Source of the DNA: Candidatus Makaraimicrobium thalassicum
GTDB lineage: Bacteria; Omnitrophota; Gorgyraeia; Tantalellales; Tantalellaceae
Assembly: GCA_003644505.1 (NCBI GenBank)
Contig: QNCM01000001.1
Coordinates: 1 to 40,000 of the forward strand
Length of the DNA: 40,000 nucleotides
Direction of reading: 5' to 3'
The notes under the pieces are model-generated. The model saw nothing but the letters and a program-made list of their open reading frames with translations, was not told where the DNA came from and did no database searches. Positions 10,401 through 18,205 of this stretch are shown one piece after another; the stretch's first letter is position 1; the number at the start of each line of letters is the position of its first letter. The position numbers and the translations under genes are program-made.

Positions 10401-13400
10401 GGACAGGGGCATAACAAGCTCCATAAAACCAGCTGCGTCATATTCTATACGTGCCCCCTCCCCCGTTATAACCTCTTTTATTCTACTGTCTTTTAGTATA
10501 TAAGTCTGCCCGTCCCTGACATACGCAAATTCTTCCGGAATACTGTCTTCTCCAAAAATAACACTGTTTACGGTAGTATCGTCAGAAAATTTGATCTCTG
10601 AAATTCCGCCCTGAATGTACGAAGTAGTTATGCCGCCAACATTTATTATTGCCTTTAACTCGGCTATTGAGATATCATTGTTCAAATAGATCATACGTTG
10701 AGTCTCGTTTAAAATATACGCCGGTAATTCATCTTTTAATTCATCCAGATACCCCGGATCAAATACAAGCGCCGCCGTATCGATGATATCTGCGGCATCA
10801 TCCGCATTCACGCCATCCGCACTGTAAATGTTTACTGCTCCATCCCTTGTGATCCTGACGTGATCGAGGCGTTCGATATCAGAGGGATCCTGCTGCGGCC
10901 TCTTATAATCCACCTTTATGCCATCTGTTTCGCTGAAAATGATCTTTGGAGTTACAAAATTATCCTCTGTGGAGAAAACAGCCATGTACTGGATATATTT
11001 TCCCGCAGGCGAGATGATCCGTGAACCCGAGCAGTCTGTCAGTGGGTCTGACCAGCCGCTCCATGTGGAATCCGGGACAGGCGTCTGGCCAGTGCGCGTC
11101 CTGAATGTTATCTGCGTGCCTTCCGGAAGGTCCTCTGACCAGGAAACCGTTCCGTATTCTCCGGCGTTTGTCTCTATTACACTGGACAACAGTTCACCAC
11201 GCACGATACTCTCCACCTGCGTGGCATACAGTGCGGGCATCTGCGGCAGTTCTCCCGTTAATTCAGCATAATCTATACGTATCCTGCCTGAACCTCCGTT
11301 ACCTCCGTGGCCGCTGCTTCCGGCTCCTGTCCCGCCTTTACCGCCATGGGCCGTGATACTCCCCCCCGTAAGATCAATACTTTCCCCGGAAAGCCAGACT
11401 GTCCCTCCGGAACCGCCTCCTCCGCCCGCACCGCCGTTACCGCCGGTGCTGCCGTCCTGCCCGTCTCCGCCATTGGCGCAAATAGTCCCTGATACCCTGA
11501 TCTCTGGTGCGATGATCTGAATGGCGCCTCCGCCTGCTCCGCCGCCTCCCCCATGGCTCTGGTATCCCGGTATCGTATAATCGCCGCCGGAACCGCCGCC
11601 GGAACCTCTGTATAATTGATCTATCTCTAATTCCCCATAAGTACCGCCGCCATGCCCCTGGTACGGGGAGTATCTATACCTCTCCGGCGTGCCACTGGTG
11701 CCTTCGGTGCCGTAGCCTCCGCCTCCGCCGCCGCAGCCGCTGGGAGCGTCGGGCTGATGGTTCTGCCCGTCAAGCCCGCCGCCTCCGCCGCCGTAATTGG
11801 CGGACATGCTGTCAATCCCAAGACCGTTATAGGATTCACCGCTCTGGTTCACTCCAAAATTTCTATAGTATGCCGGGTCGTTCGTGCCGCCTCTATACCC
11901 GGTGCCACGCGCGTCAATTGTGCCTTTAATCTCCACAGGGCCCGAGCATCTCAGCGTTGCCAGGCCTCCGGAAATGCCGCTCCATGAAGAAAGGGCTAAA
12001 ATACCTCCTTCAGCTACATAGATGCTTTCATACTGTTTTTCCCCGTCCACATAAACCGTCTCCCCGGAGTCGATTACAAGCGTGCCGTCTGTCCCGCTAC
12101 CGTAATCAAACGGCGTTGCCAACTGTACAGACGACTTTTTGAACATAACCTCGTCAAAAGTATAAGCGGTCATGGAGTCCGCGGATTTCACAAAATTTTC
12201 GTCATTAACGGCATATTCATACTCTTCTGTTTCGCCGGATACGGATGCGATAGACGTTATAAAACCTGCTGTGTCATATCTTATTCTCGTCCCGCCGTCG
12301 GTTATGACCTCTTCCGGCTTGCCGTTTTTCACTGTATAGGTACAACCGTCCTTGACATACGTAAATTCTGTCGGGCTGCCGCCGCTGTCGAAAATAACAT
12401 CTCGTATGATCGTTCCGTCAGACCTGATTATCTCAATAAGATCACCATTGGTATCGTATCTGACCTCTGAAAGGTTCGGCATCATGACTTTTATGCATCC
12501 GTCGACTTCATTCGCGTAAGTATACGTATATTTCCGCCCTTTTGAATCAATGATATATATGAGCTTTTTATCCGCGTTATATGCCTGGATATTATTATCC
12601 CCATCATGAACCAGGGTCAGGTCATCTTCATAAGAATACGAATAGCTATAGCAGAGAACCTCGTTATCGCTGTATATATCCGATTTGATCAGCTTGTTAT
12701 CGCTATCATAATAATAATTGGTGACTAACAGAGCGTTACCGCATTCTTTAACCTTCTGAAGCCGCCCCTCGAGATACCAGCGGTATTCATCCTTCGCATG
12801 GTCATATATCTTTACGGATTCACCTTCATATGACCAGTCATATACCGAACCGTCACTCAATGTTACAGTGCTTATCCTGCCGGCTGAATAATCAACAGCA
12901 TCGCCGGACCTGCTTATACTTTTTAACAGCTCGTTATCCTTGTAAACAACCACGCTCCCGTCCGGATACGATATAAGCCCGTCTGAAATAGTGCCTGTCC
13001 CGGAAAACGTTATGTTGCCGATCCGTGTACCGTCTGATTTTTCTATATACTGCTCTTGCCCGTCTTCATAAACGATCTTCGCCTCACTACCCAATGCCAA
13101 AGACTGAAGATCCCCAAGGTTATCATATATCCGTTCTATTCCGTTCCTGTTTACCGTTATTTTTTCAACATTATTTGATTGGTCAAAAATATAACTGTAG
13201 CTTGTGGTATCCAGTTCCGTCATAAAACCGTTCGGGTTTACCCAGAGGTTACTAAATCCCCTTGTAATACCGGTTAACAGGCCGTCTTCATATAAACTTA
13301 TATCCATGTTTTTATCAAGCACCAATCTGATCTGACCGTTCTCGTCGTAATACACCTGAAGAGGGACAGAATCCTTACCGCTGGCACTAACAAGCACTGA

Positions 13401-16400
13401 CTGCCCCTCTTTGAATTCATACAGATACTCATGCCCATCCGCTGTAACTATTCTCTTGAGATAGCCATTTTCATACTCAGTGATCTTGCCATCCGGACCG
13501 GCAAACCTGACCGGCTTGCCATCTGAATCGTATATACACGTTGTCTTTCTGTTAATCGCGGTGATGTAGAGAATATCCCCATTCTCATCCTCAATGTAGC
13601 GGAAGGCCGTGAGCCCTGTTCCATCGCTATATTCGGTTGTTTTTCGGCCTTCTCTGTACCGCACCAGAGTCCCCCCCGGAAGAATCATTTGAAGCAATGT
13701 TCCGTCATAGACTATGCCTGTAGAGCCATCAGCATACCTGATCACGGCGTTCCGCAGATTCCCGTCAGGATCGAGTTCAATGCCGCTCATGGTCGAGCCG
13801 TCTTCTTTAAATGTAACGGAAAGAATTGCCCCGTCCCGATACCGGATAGTATCCCCTCTGGGATTGGTTACGGAAATGACGGAACCTTGATCTGTATCCT
13901 GATCCCCGCTGTTCGAGGCCTCGTATGCATATATAAGGTTGTCATCTTCATCGAAGATCTTTATACTGCCATCTGGTAGATATTCAAGATAACTTGTCAA
14001 CACGCCGTCTAAATCATATATCGCAGTATCCCCGCCTGATAAGGTCCTGGTAAACCCGGCAAGTGTTCCATCCTCCTCATATTCATAAGCGGTAAAAGAA
14101 CCATCCGCTTCAAAACAGGTATCTATATAAAACTCTGTCCCATATAATTTGTAAGTATAGATTTCTCCTGCCGCTGTTTTCCTTATGTAAAATCTGTCCG
14201 TGACAGCCCGAACCTCGCCGATCTCCGCGGCTATCCTCTTGACCCCCACGTTCATGCTGGCAAAAGAATCTGATATTTCAGGCGCAGGCATATCCAGAGC
14301 CAGACCGGCCCTGCTTATCGGACAAACCGCCTGCCCGTCCTCATAGGCTGAATCATACATAACGACCGGAAGGCCGGCAGGGAAATCAAGTCCTATATCC
14401 GCCCCTTCCACAACGTCAACCCGGCCATGCGGAAATACAAGCGGGGCTGAACATTCGAAAGAATGTCGAAAAAAACCGTTGTCCTGCGGATCTATCAGGA
14501 TATTCCTGTTTTTCATGTTATCTTTGACATCCTCATCGAGCAGGATACCTGTCTGCGTGTTATATTCGTAAATTTCAAGGTTATCATACGCCTCGACATC
14601 CATCTTCCCGCCGCGAATGTACGAATAGATATTCGGGGACCAGTCAACATCTTCCAGCGTGTATACAGGTTCTCCGGGGCTGCCCCCTTTCTCGTAAATG
14701 TAAAGATTAAGCGTGCTGCAGTCAACCTCTGTTTGAATAATATAACTCTTCCCCGGTTCAAACGTGAGATCAACGGGTATTGTTTCACGCGCACTTGTAC
14801 GTGTCTGGTAATCGTAGTGATACGCTCTTAATCTCGGAGTATCGTTATAGTAGCTGAAATATATAGACTCATAACTGGTATCCGTTCTACCATTTATGCT
14901 GTAACTCATGTATCTCGACGCGGCACTCGCGTCAAAACTTAATTCCGTCTTATGTATCGGGGCGTCTTTTAAAGTGGTTCTTTGATCGGTACGTATACTT
15001 TGAGATGAAATGAAATTACCGCTCGCCTCCGGCAATAACCCGATATCGGCATTGGTTCCGCTTATGGAAAATCTGGGGTCCCACTTACCGTCCGGCAACG
15101 TATAAACCGGCGCTTCCGGGCGGTCTTGAGAAGATTCATAAAGGTATATGTTCACGCCGGACTCTTCCCAGACATATTCTACCGTGTATTCCGTACCGCT
15201 GCTAATAACGATATCCGGCTCCGCGTTTGTGTTGACATACTCGTGCGTATTGTAATCATATGAATAATAGTTGACCCTGGGTTTGCGGCCGTATATGTTT
15301 AACGACAGATTCACGTATTTGTCGCTACGGGCGTAATGGTAAGCTCTTGAGCAGAATGTGGGATTCGGCTTAGCCGGGTCTAACTTAAACGTTGATGCCA
15401 GCACTGGAGCCTGGGAATAGTTTATATAGCCGGTAGAGCGGTATGACCAGCTTATATTGCTATCTTTGTAGGAAGTTCTTTTCTGCACAGCGAGATTGCC
15501 CTCATCCGTTATGCTATACCTGTAATATAAAGTCTCCCCTTCCGGCAAAACAGCTTTTTCAAGTTTTCCGGAAAAATCCCCTGTCTGGTAATAAACCAGT
15601 TCCGTATCTTCCGGGAACTCCGGAATTATTGAAATAACGCTCCCATTCTCGTCATACTTGTATAGAGTAGTCTCCCCATTGGACTTTTCTTCCCGGAGCA
15701 GCCTGTCCCACCGGTCGTATATCTTCTTCGTGCCATCATCCGATCTTAATTCTTTAAACTGTATTTCCCCTTCGGCGTATCTGTAAAAAAGCGATTCGCC
15801 GCTGGCTGTGCTCGCACGGCTGACCAAATCGCCGTTTTCGCTGTCGTACTCGTATATCTCCAGATTATCCATAGATTCGATATCCACTTCTCCTCCGCCG
15901 TATATACTCGAATAAATCTGCAGGTCACTGGTAATATCCTCCAGTGTATACACAGGTTCGCCGGGGTCAGTACCTTTCTCATATATATATAGCTTTACGA
16001 TATTGTCCTCTACCACTGTCCTGGCAATATACGCGTTTCCTGTCTTGATGGCAATATCCAGAGGGATAACATCGCTTTTACTCTCACGAGCCTGGTAATC
16101 ATAATGATGCACGTTCAGTCGAGCCGTACCGCCGGAATAATTGAAATATATGGAATCACTTGAAATACTTGAACGCGTGTATATCCTGTAAGACATCTCC
16201 TGCCGGAAGAAGCTCTCGCTGTCTAAAAAAAACTCAGCCTGATAGACAGAACCGCCCTTCAAAGGATGTTTATAATCAGTTGATACTCTCTTGGACTTTA
16301 CATAACGTCCGCTGGAAGACGGATCAAGCTCTATCCCCGCGTTACTCCCACTTATATAAAATTTTGGGTCCCACTGATTATCCTCCAGGGTGAATGCCGG

Positions 16401-18128
16401 ACTGCCGGGCCTCCCCGATGATGATTCGTAAAGATACACATCAACGCCACTGTCCACCCAGACGTATTCCACTGTATAGTCTGTATCTTTGTTTATGGTT
16501 ATGTCCAGCAGCTCATTTTCGTGCGTGGTCTCGCCTGTTTCATAGTTATATAAATAATAATATAGCCGCGGATTAGAACCATAGATGCTGAGCGACAGAT
16601 TCACTGACCTGTCACCGGACTTGTAATAAGAAGCCCCGGAGTAGAATGATGAATATGTACTGGCGCTGTCTAATCTTAAATGCACCTTAAAACCCGGATT
16701 AAGGGAAGAATCAATATACCCTCCGCTGCGGTAAGACTGGTAAAGATTATTTCTGTCATATGAACGCCTTTTTAATACCGCGAGGTTACCTTCCTCTGTT
16801 ACCCTGTAATCAAAATAGGCATTCTCTCCGTCAGGATAAACAATTTTCTGGAGTCTGCCTGTGAAATCACCGGATGTGTGATATTCATATATCGTCCCGT
16901 CAGCCAGGACCGTCCTTATCAGATTCTGGGCGGCATCATACTCCTTGACCGTTCCTCCGGCATCAGTAAACTTTTTCAGGGTCCAGGCGGAATTGTAACA
17001 ATATCTTTTATTCCCCTCTTCTATAGTGATATCACCGCTTGAGGCGTCTTTTGTGTATTTATATACCTTTACGCTGTCCTGATCATCTACGGTCACATTA
17101 CAAGCAGTAACTGTTCCCTCTTCATCAACAACATAGTCATAACCGGCCTTTATGCCCTGGGGATATTCGATACTTTTGACCCTTTTATTCTCTATCGTGT
17201 ATTTTTTGCCGTCTGTCCCCTCAATCACTCCATCAATGACGCTGCCGTTTTCGTCTAATCGGAAATGCCTGATAAGTCTGCCGTCTGAAAATTCTACGGC
17301 TGTGATATTACCGGAGTCTATATAATATATATTTCCTTTATAACGGATTTCCAGCAGGACCGCTCTATAGCCATCCGACCCCGCCTCGGTCTTCCCGTAA
17401 AGGTAAACTGTTCCGCTGTTGTCCGTTATTTTGGAAAGGATACCATCCTTGTATTCGACGGTTTCGCCGTTATAGACTTCGACTTTCCGCAGTTCCCCCT
17501 TACTGTCATAAAAGGAACGTTTTTCATTATCTGATACGATTGTCTGGTCAATATTGTCATTTTCATCCTTTACATAGGTATAATCCTTCACCTTTCCATC
17601 GGCATACTCAACCGATTCAACAAGCCCGTCGTCGCTGTAATTAAACTTCTTGCCCTCCGAGTCGGTTATGGAAACTATCCCGCTCTCACGCACAACCAGG
17701 CTTGTCCCGTTAGTGTATTCAATATGGGCGCCCGTGATGTTATTCTCATTATCCAGCACAGGATTATTTATAAAGGTCCCGTCCGGCATTTCTATCCGAT
17801 ATATCTTATTATCCGAATAGTAGACAGTGCTTCCATCTTCTGTCGTTATTGAAAAAGCGGCTTCATCACGTGTTTGTAAATACTGCGTATTTTGAAAATC
17901 CTCGACAGCCTGTTTCTGGCTTATGAGGCTGCCCTTTGCTGTCTGCTGGGTCGCAAGGTCTCCGGGCGGGGTCGGCGGCAGCTGTTCGCTGTATTGTTCT
18001 CCGGCTATGCCGGCGGGGGTATAATTAGAGAGGTCTCCGGCCCATACGATCTGGTTCCATAAAAAAATCGCGGCTACGGTAACCGCGACTGTTTTAAAAG
18101 ATACTTCTATCCGGGTATATGCCTTCAT
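4497..18128 (-). CDS. Giant exported modular protein (~4,543 aa), Rhs/YD-like with C39-like domain
   Basis: This is one uninterrupted frame. The ATG at 18128 follows AAAGGGGG at good spacing; an upstream in-frame TTG at 18161 has less support. Residues 1-31 form a signal peptide ending near VWA|GD. Then come Rhs/YD-like beta repeats (about 80-450), two pairs of Tyr-rich beta-sandwich modules (about 465-770 and 890-1200), YD-like repeats again (about 1370-1900), two copies of a Gly-rich unit plus a jelly-roll-like WSGWS...SPAGKYIQY module (about 1907-2393 and 2518-3007), a coiled coil (about 3110-3243), a DUF4214-like stretch (RNVLGRDP, about 3248-3376), a C39-like fold (about 3387-3507), hydrophobic segments (about 3532-3613), Ala/Gly-rich helices, and a C-terminus I cannot place. 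The architecture resembles polymorphic toxins or giant adhesins. No toxin domain is recognised. It heads a four-gene operon. Confidence 0.9.
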   Translation of the reverse strand: MKAYTRIEVSFKTVAVTVAAIFLWNQIVWAGDLSNYTPAGIAGEQYSEQLPPTPPGDLATQQTAKGSLISQKQAVEDFQNTQYLQTRDEAAFSITTEDGSTVYYSDNKIYRIEMPDGTFINNPVLDNENNITGAHIEYTNGTSLVVRESGIVSITDSEGKKFNYSDDGLVESVEYADGKVKDYTYVKDENDNIDQTIVSDNEKRSFYDSKGELRKVEVYNGETVEYKDGILSKITDNSGTVYLYGKTEAGSDGYRAVLLEIRYKGNIYYIDSGNITAVEFSDGRLIRHFRLDENGSVIDGVIEGTDGKKYTIENKRVKSIEYPQGIKAGYDYVVDEEGTVTACNVTVDDQDSVKVYKYTKDASSGDITIEEGNKRYCYNSAWTLKKFTDAGGTVKEYDAAQNLIRTVLADGTIYEYHTSGDFTGRLQKIVYPDGENAYFDYRVTEEGNLAVLKRRSYDRNNLYQSYRSGGYIDSSLNPGFKVHLRLDSASTYSSFYSGASYYKSGDRSVNLSLSIYGSNPRLYYYLYNYETGETTHENELLDITINKDTDYTVEYVWVDSGVDVYLYESSSGRPGSPAFTLEDNQWDPKFYISGSNAGIELDPSSSGRYVKSKRVSTDYKHPLKGGSVYQAEFFLDSESFFRQEMSYRIYTRSSISSDSIYFNYSGGTARLNVHHYDYQARESKSDVIPLDIAIKTGNAYIARTVVEDNIVKLYIYEKGTDPGEPVYTLEDITSDLQIYSSIYGGGEVDIESMDNLEIYEYDSENGDLVSRASTASGESLFYRYAEGEIQFKELRSDDGTKKIYDRWDRLLREEKSNGETTLYKYDENGSVISIIPEFPEDTELVYYQTGDFSGKLEKAVLPEGETLYYRYSITDEGNLAVQKRTSYKDSNISWSYRSTGYINYSQAPVLASTFKLDPAKPNPTFCSRAYHYARSDKYVNLSLNIYGRKPRVNYYSYDYNTHEYVNTNAEPDIVISSGTEYTVEYVWEESGVNIYLYESSQDRPEAPVYTLPDGKWDPRFSISGTNADIGLLPEASGNFISSQSIRTDQRTTLKDAPIHKTELSFDASAASRYMSYSINGRTDTSYESIYFSYYNDTPRLRAYHYDYQTRTSARETIPVDLTFEPGKSYIIQTEVDCSTLNLYIYEKGGSPGEPVYTLEDVDWSPNIYSYIRGGKMDVEAYDNLEIYEYNTQTGILLDEDVKDNMKNRNILIDPQDNGFFRHSFECSAPLVFPHGRVDVVEGADIGLDFPAGLPVVMYDSAYEDGQAVCPISRAGLALDMPAPEISDSFASMNVGVKRIAAEIGEVRAVTDRFYIRKTAAGEIYTYKLYGTEFYIDTCFEADGSFTAYEYEEDGTLAGFTRTLSGGDTAIYDLDGVLTSYLEYLPDGSIKIFDEDDNLIYAYEASNSGDQDTDQGSVISVTNPRGDTIRYRDGAILSVTFKEDGSTMSGIELDPDGNLRNAVIRYADGSTGIVYDGTLLQMILPGGTLVRYREGRKTTEYSDGTGLTAFRYIEDENGDILYITAINRKTTCIYDSDGKPVRFAGPDGKITEYENGYLKRIVTADGHEYLYEFKEGQSVLVSASGKDSVPLQVYYDENGQIRLVLDKNMDISLYEDGLLTGITRGFSNLWVNPNGFMTELDTTSYSYIFDQSNNVEKITVNRNGIERIYDNLGDLQSLALGSEAKIVYEDGQEQYIEKSDGTRIGNITFSGTGTISDGLISYPDGSVVVYKDNELLKSISRSGDAVDYSAGRISTVTLSDGSVYDWSYEGESVKIYDHAKDEYRWYLEGRLQKVKECGNALLVTNYYYDSDNKLIKSDIYSDNEVLCYSYSYSYEDDLTLVHDGDNNIQAYNADKKLIYIIDSKGRKYTYTYANEVDGCIKVMMPNLSEVRYDTNGDLIEIIRSDGTIIRDVIFDSGGSPTEFTYVKDGCTYTVKNGKPEEVITDGGTRIRYDTAGFITSIASVSGETEEYEYAVNDENFVKSADSMTAYTFDEVMFKKSSVQLATPFDYGSGTDGTLVIDSGETVYVDGEKQYESIYVAEGGILALSSWSGISGGLATLRCSGPVEIKGTIDARGTGYRGGTNDPAYYRNFGVNQSGESYNGLGIDSMSANYGGGGGGLDGQNHQPDAPSGCGGGGGGYGTEGTSGTPERYRYSPYQGHGGGTYGELEIDQLYRGSGGGSGGDYTIPGYQSHGGGGGAGGGAIQIIAPEIRVSGTICANGGDGQDGSTGGNGGAGGGGGSGGTVWLSGESIDLTGGSITAHGGKGGTGAGSSGHGGNGGSGRIRIDYAELTGELPQMPALYATQVESIVRGELLSSVIETNAGEYGTVSWSEDLPEGTQITFRTRTGQTPVPDSTWSGWSDPLTDCSGSRIISPAGKYIQYMAVFSTEDNFVTPKIIFSETDGIKVDYKRPQQDPSDIERLDHVRITRDGAVNIYSADGVNADDAADIIDTAALVFDPGYLDELKDELPAYILNETQRMIYLNNDISIAELKAIINVGGITTSYIQGGISEIKFSDDTTVNSVIFGEDSIPEEFAYVRDGQTYILKDSRIKEVITGEGARIEYDAAGFMELVMPLSSENRKFKFMVNDAYSAASMEELSYSDENIIYNGSSIRLETLFDYGSGADGALVVGTGETVYVDAEKQYESIYVAKGGVLVISPWDGVIGGLATLRCAGPVEIKGTIDARGTGYRGGTNTPAYYRNFGANQSGESYNGLGIDSMSANHGGGGGGLDGQNHQPDAPSACGGGGGGYGTAGASGTPERYRYYGYQGHGGNTYGEFEIDQLYRGSGGGAGGDYTIPGYQSRGGDGGAGGGAFQIIAPEIRISGTICANGGDGQDGSTGGNGGAGGGGGSGGTVWISGESIDLTGGSITADGGKGGTGAGCSGHGGNGGSGRIRIDYAELTGELPQMPALYATQVESIARGELLSNVIETNAEEYGTVSWSEDLPEGTQITFSTRTGQTSVPDPTWSGWSEPLTDCSGSRITSPAGKYIQYKVILSTTGLSVSPALNLNDAQNVRITYTRNSTDNEPIGDLAYVKVTDDFNKEISSHRLNDAQKIITVYDKTSDIPVQTVSADLSVTYYNEGSVARVEDKAGTLLVLYTYDSNKRLLKTEFVNAREKLEQGYQAALQDLATQKEEALAQLKQAEQDARDNIGIKAAEIQAQINAERDRLQRERSRYDPNVYDLSEFDRVFRELDEYEVNLAAQKEQAYNDLDNQIAEAKQNIENDAAQAMRDLLINDYNVVLGDIVQKESSPLIYYYYRNVLGRDPAETELEYWLNKAKAGLSATKADEITRYIQGLDEYSDRQNWKTGIIADVSSFFDRYLSADDSEKGTMLSPLGLSLDDVKEVNLTQEDIDSIVAWLEGQSLHFGDSAFKTIMDLLDKEGVTKTFQEIGGDCLKVDILAGVITAEVKGDLVISMFAMSRIAGKNGLTLHAEKIDFDELKEQLALNDRIILHVNRNHYVVLKDINEQDGTVTYKDLSVGAEGQDITMSRAEFMEEWAGYVLSGNQIINTENEKCSYLNKFQAKNIRGSGWWQKFWKGIVNFFQKIVAPVATVLLFVPGVGQLIGAVALGINILIQTVSYVVRTGTLMDVVWSVGTCAGAAAFGTIANMVGHAFRAGSIASTIFPGLKGAFETSIPLFESISSAVTNIATGIGNIFTPLVGEGIAASLVTHAIGTAVNMGSSFIFDSMKLDPTLSDIASALMTGLFVGMADPKIDAVASMLRSGTVQTGRELGEAAGLDPKLTELAAISAGALAGGVFEIDGKTHTTEDLLKNIALNMAGEVSYMGAQELGKTLGLDPRISYLAGIGIRSSLQMGFSRGGTGEFDVDKMWQGLQQGLLQGVSSLALNYTVQELNLPPLLANLGFAAIASGFEGLLIPKDPQHPGEGSKGFFENMIEKFTNGTLSLMGYNPRPDKANFKNPDGTIDYTSYNQAMGNYFWQESIRYAQVMEFSEIIRERGLEDALNTYATSLFNSIAVNSIANVANIGINEVGSYFKDKIEAYKINPTGTPEVTYDSATGEYKVGLKDGAGMDALVAYFMEKYYEGNPYYDLTGYNVPDKTSVFGTWGYDPYSNTAGQLQGYFRDMYGDDVEVYYEVDRDVYGMPLTKSIKYFNLDTGRTVIIRPIEEMPFVIPDSSGFFGDARVDIGWSSGINDDIFETEKTVYLLNDEVIASEENVHIVFSKDGVDPLIIRNGATVWKYINEDGTTSLSYKVNNSLLNETIKDIYFQDFDGNQVSMRLNDNGDVSLRLLGNELWVGNLEQLLNNTGVTNLNLVDGLAIPTTDPNMDYMRSAAIMQRGILNVEDSPFIASFDINKAYYDSHGIPVGGYLMTYNSPQQGMTTTLPGIDEISYTMSRGIAINHTANPYSEIVSDPLEPDAITVDTAYGDPLNTGDIGTVRNFTKLTQKVSGTEVELNGREVAYNVQIGDKTFDISFSVSSKHTLDLDKATLVFNTTVISRDHARAENTSEITYSRFEQNEERDPSFEYMYDSLGNNMFYDTMVLNEALMRDLKLFNLPVNSPELQDTLNSLGLDAVNRLFYSTN
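7285..7535 (-). other. Hydrophobic, possibly membrane-inserting segment of the giant protein
   Basis: About residues 3532-3613 start with Trp and Lys (WWQKFWKGIVNFF) and continue into two or three hydrophobic stretches (VATVLLFVPGVGQLIGAVAL, then ILIQTVSYVV, then CAGAAAFGTIANMV). Ala/Gly-rich amphipathic helices follow to about residue 3880. In polymorphic toxins a hydrophobic region lies between the repeat shaft and the C-terminal effector and helps membrane crossing. That comparison is inference; the hydrophobicity is directly visible. Confidence 0.55.
7610..7970 (-). other. C39-like papain-fold peptidase domain inside the giant protein
   Basis: About residues 3387-3507 of the giant protein read GGDCLKVDI, then a helical part, then ILHVNRNHYVVLKDI, then TVTYKDLS and a helical end with FMEEW. 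In C39 peptidases a Cys near the start, a His in an H-(F/Y)-V-V-L strand and an Asp in the next strand make up the active site. The matching residues here are Cys3396, His3460 and Asp3478 (ATG at 18128 as residue 1). The usual CG pair after the Cys is CL here, and the Gln that normally stabilises the oxyanion is not obvious, so activity is uncertain. Such domains in long exported proteins often cut the chain itself or a partner. Confidence 0.6.
8400..8800 (-). other. Coiled-coil segment of the giant protein
   Basis: About residues 3110-3243 are rich in Glu, Lys, Gln, Ala and Arg with heptad-like spacing of Leu, Ile and Ala. Examples are EKLEQGYQAALQDLATQ, AQLKQAEQDARDNIG and NLAAQKEQAYNDLDNQIAE. 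One break (RSRYDPNVYDLSEF) separates two helices, which suggests an antiparallel hairpin. It joins the beta-rich N-terminal shaft to the DUF4214-like and C39-like part. Confidence 0.6.
9110..10577 (-). repeat. Long tandem unit, copy 2 (Gly-rich plus jelly-roll-like module)
   Basis: This is the second copy of the unit, beginning near NSVIFGEDS...EFAYVRDG and ending near SPAGKYIQYKVILST. Differences from copy 1 in the Gly-rich core are few (for example NYGGGG/NHGGGG, SGCGGG/SACGGG). About 125 residues of unrelated linker separate the two copies. Confidence 0.85.
10950..12410 (-). repeat. Long tandem unit, copy 1 (Gly-rich plus jelly-roll-like module)
   Basis: This is the first of two in-frame copies in the giant gene, offset by exactly 1,833 bases (611 codons) at three separate anchor points I checked. 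The unit starts near RDVIFDSGG...EFTYVKDG, runs through FDYGSG and GTIDARGTGYRGG, then the Gly clusters, then SGRIRIDYAEL, and ends near SPAGKYIQYMAVFST. The central Gly-rich part is nearly identical between copies while the flanks have diverged. Gly-rich GG-repeats ending in GRIRI are typical of predicted beta-helical surface proteins. Confidence 0.85.
14535..15450 (-). repeat. Paired Tyr-rich beta-sandwich modules, copy 2
   Basis: About residues 893-1198 repeat the preceding pair with an offset of about 1,290 bases (430 codons). Matching landmarks are YRSTGYINYS, TVEYVWEESGVNIYLYESS, WDPRFSISG, YDYQTRTSAR, LYIYEKGGSPGEPVYTLED and DNLEIYEYN. Sequence divergence is much greater than in the Gly-rich duplication, so this duplication is older. 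Confidence 0.65.
15815..16735 (-). repeat. Paired Tyr-rich beta-sandwich modules, copy 1
   Basis: About residues 465-772 hold two related ~150-residue modules. The first has YRSGGYIDSS...LRLDS, TVEYVWVDSGVDVYLYESS and WDPKFYISG. The second has SVYQAEFFLDS, HHYDYQARES, VKLYIYEKGTDPGEPVYTLED and DNLEIYEYD. The strand-rich pattern with Y-x-Y-E and L-E-I-Y endings suggests a concanavalin-like (LamG-type) sandwich, often sugar-binding. The fold is inferred from pattern only. Confidence 0.65.
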
Positions 18129-18176
18129 CTCGCCCCCTTTATTCAGAAAGGTTTCGGACAATATATTGCATATGTT

Positions 18177-18205
18177 ACAATAACATGACTTTTATTTATT
18201 GTCAA
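18177..18205 (-). promoter_or_regulatory. Sigma-70-type promoter for the giant-protein operon
   Basis: On the minus strand TTGACA (18205-18200) is followed after 17 bases by TATTGT (18182-18177). The -35 is perfect and the -10 matches 4 of 6. An A/T-rich stretch lies immediately upstream. The predicted start is near 18170, leaving about 42 bases of leader before the ATG at 18128, which has AAAGGGGG just ahead of it. Confidence 0.7.

Noticed and set aside
6790-12142. Several plus-strand and shifted frames across the giant gene, some Ala/Gly/Ser-rich
   Set aside because: They are shadows of Gly- and Ala-rich codons, recur in parallel in both copies of the duplication, and lack ribosome sites.
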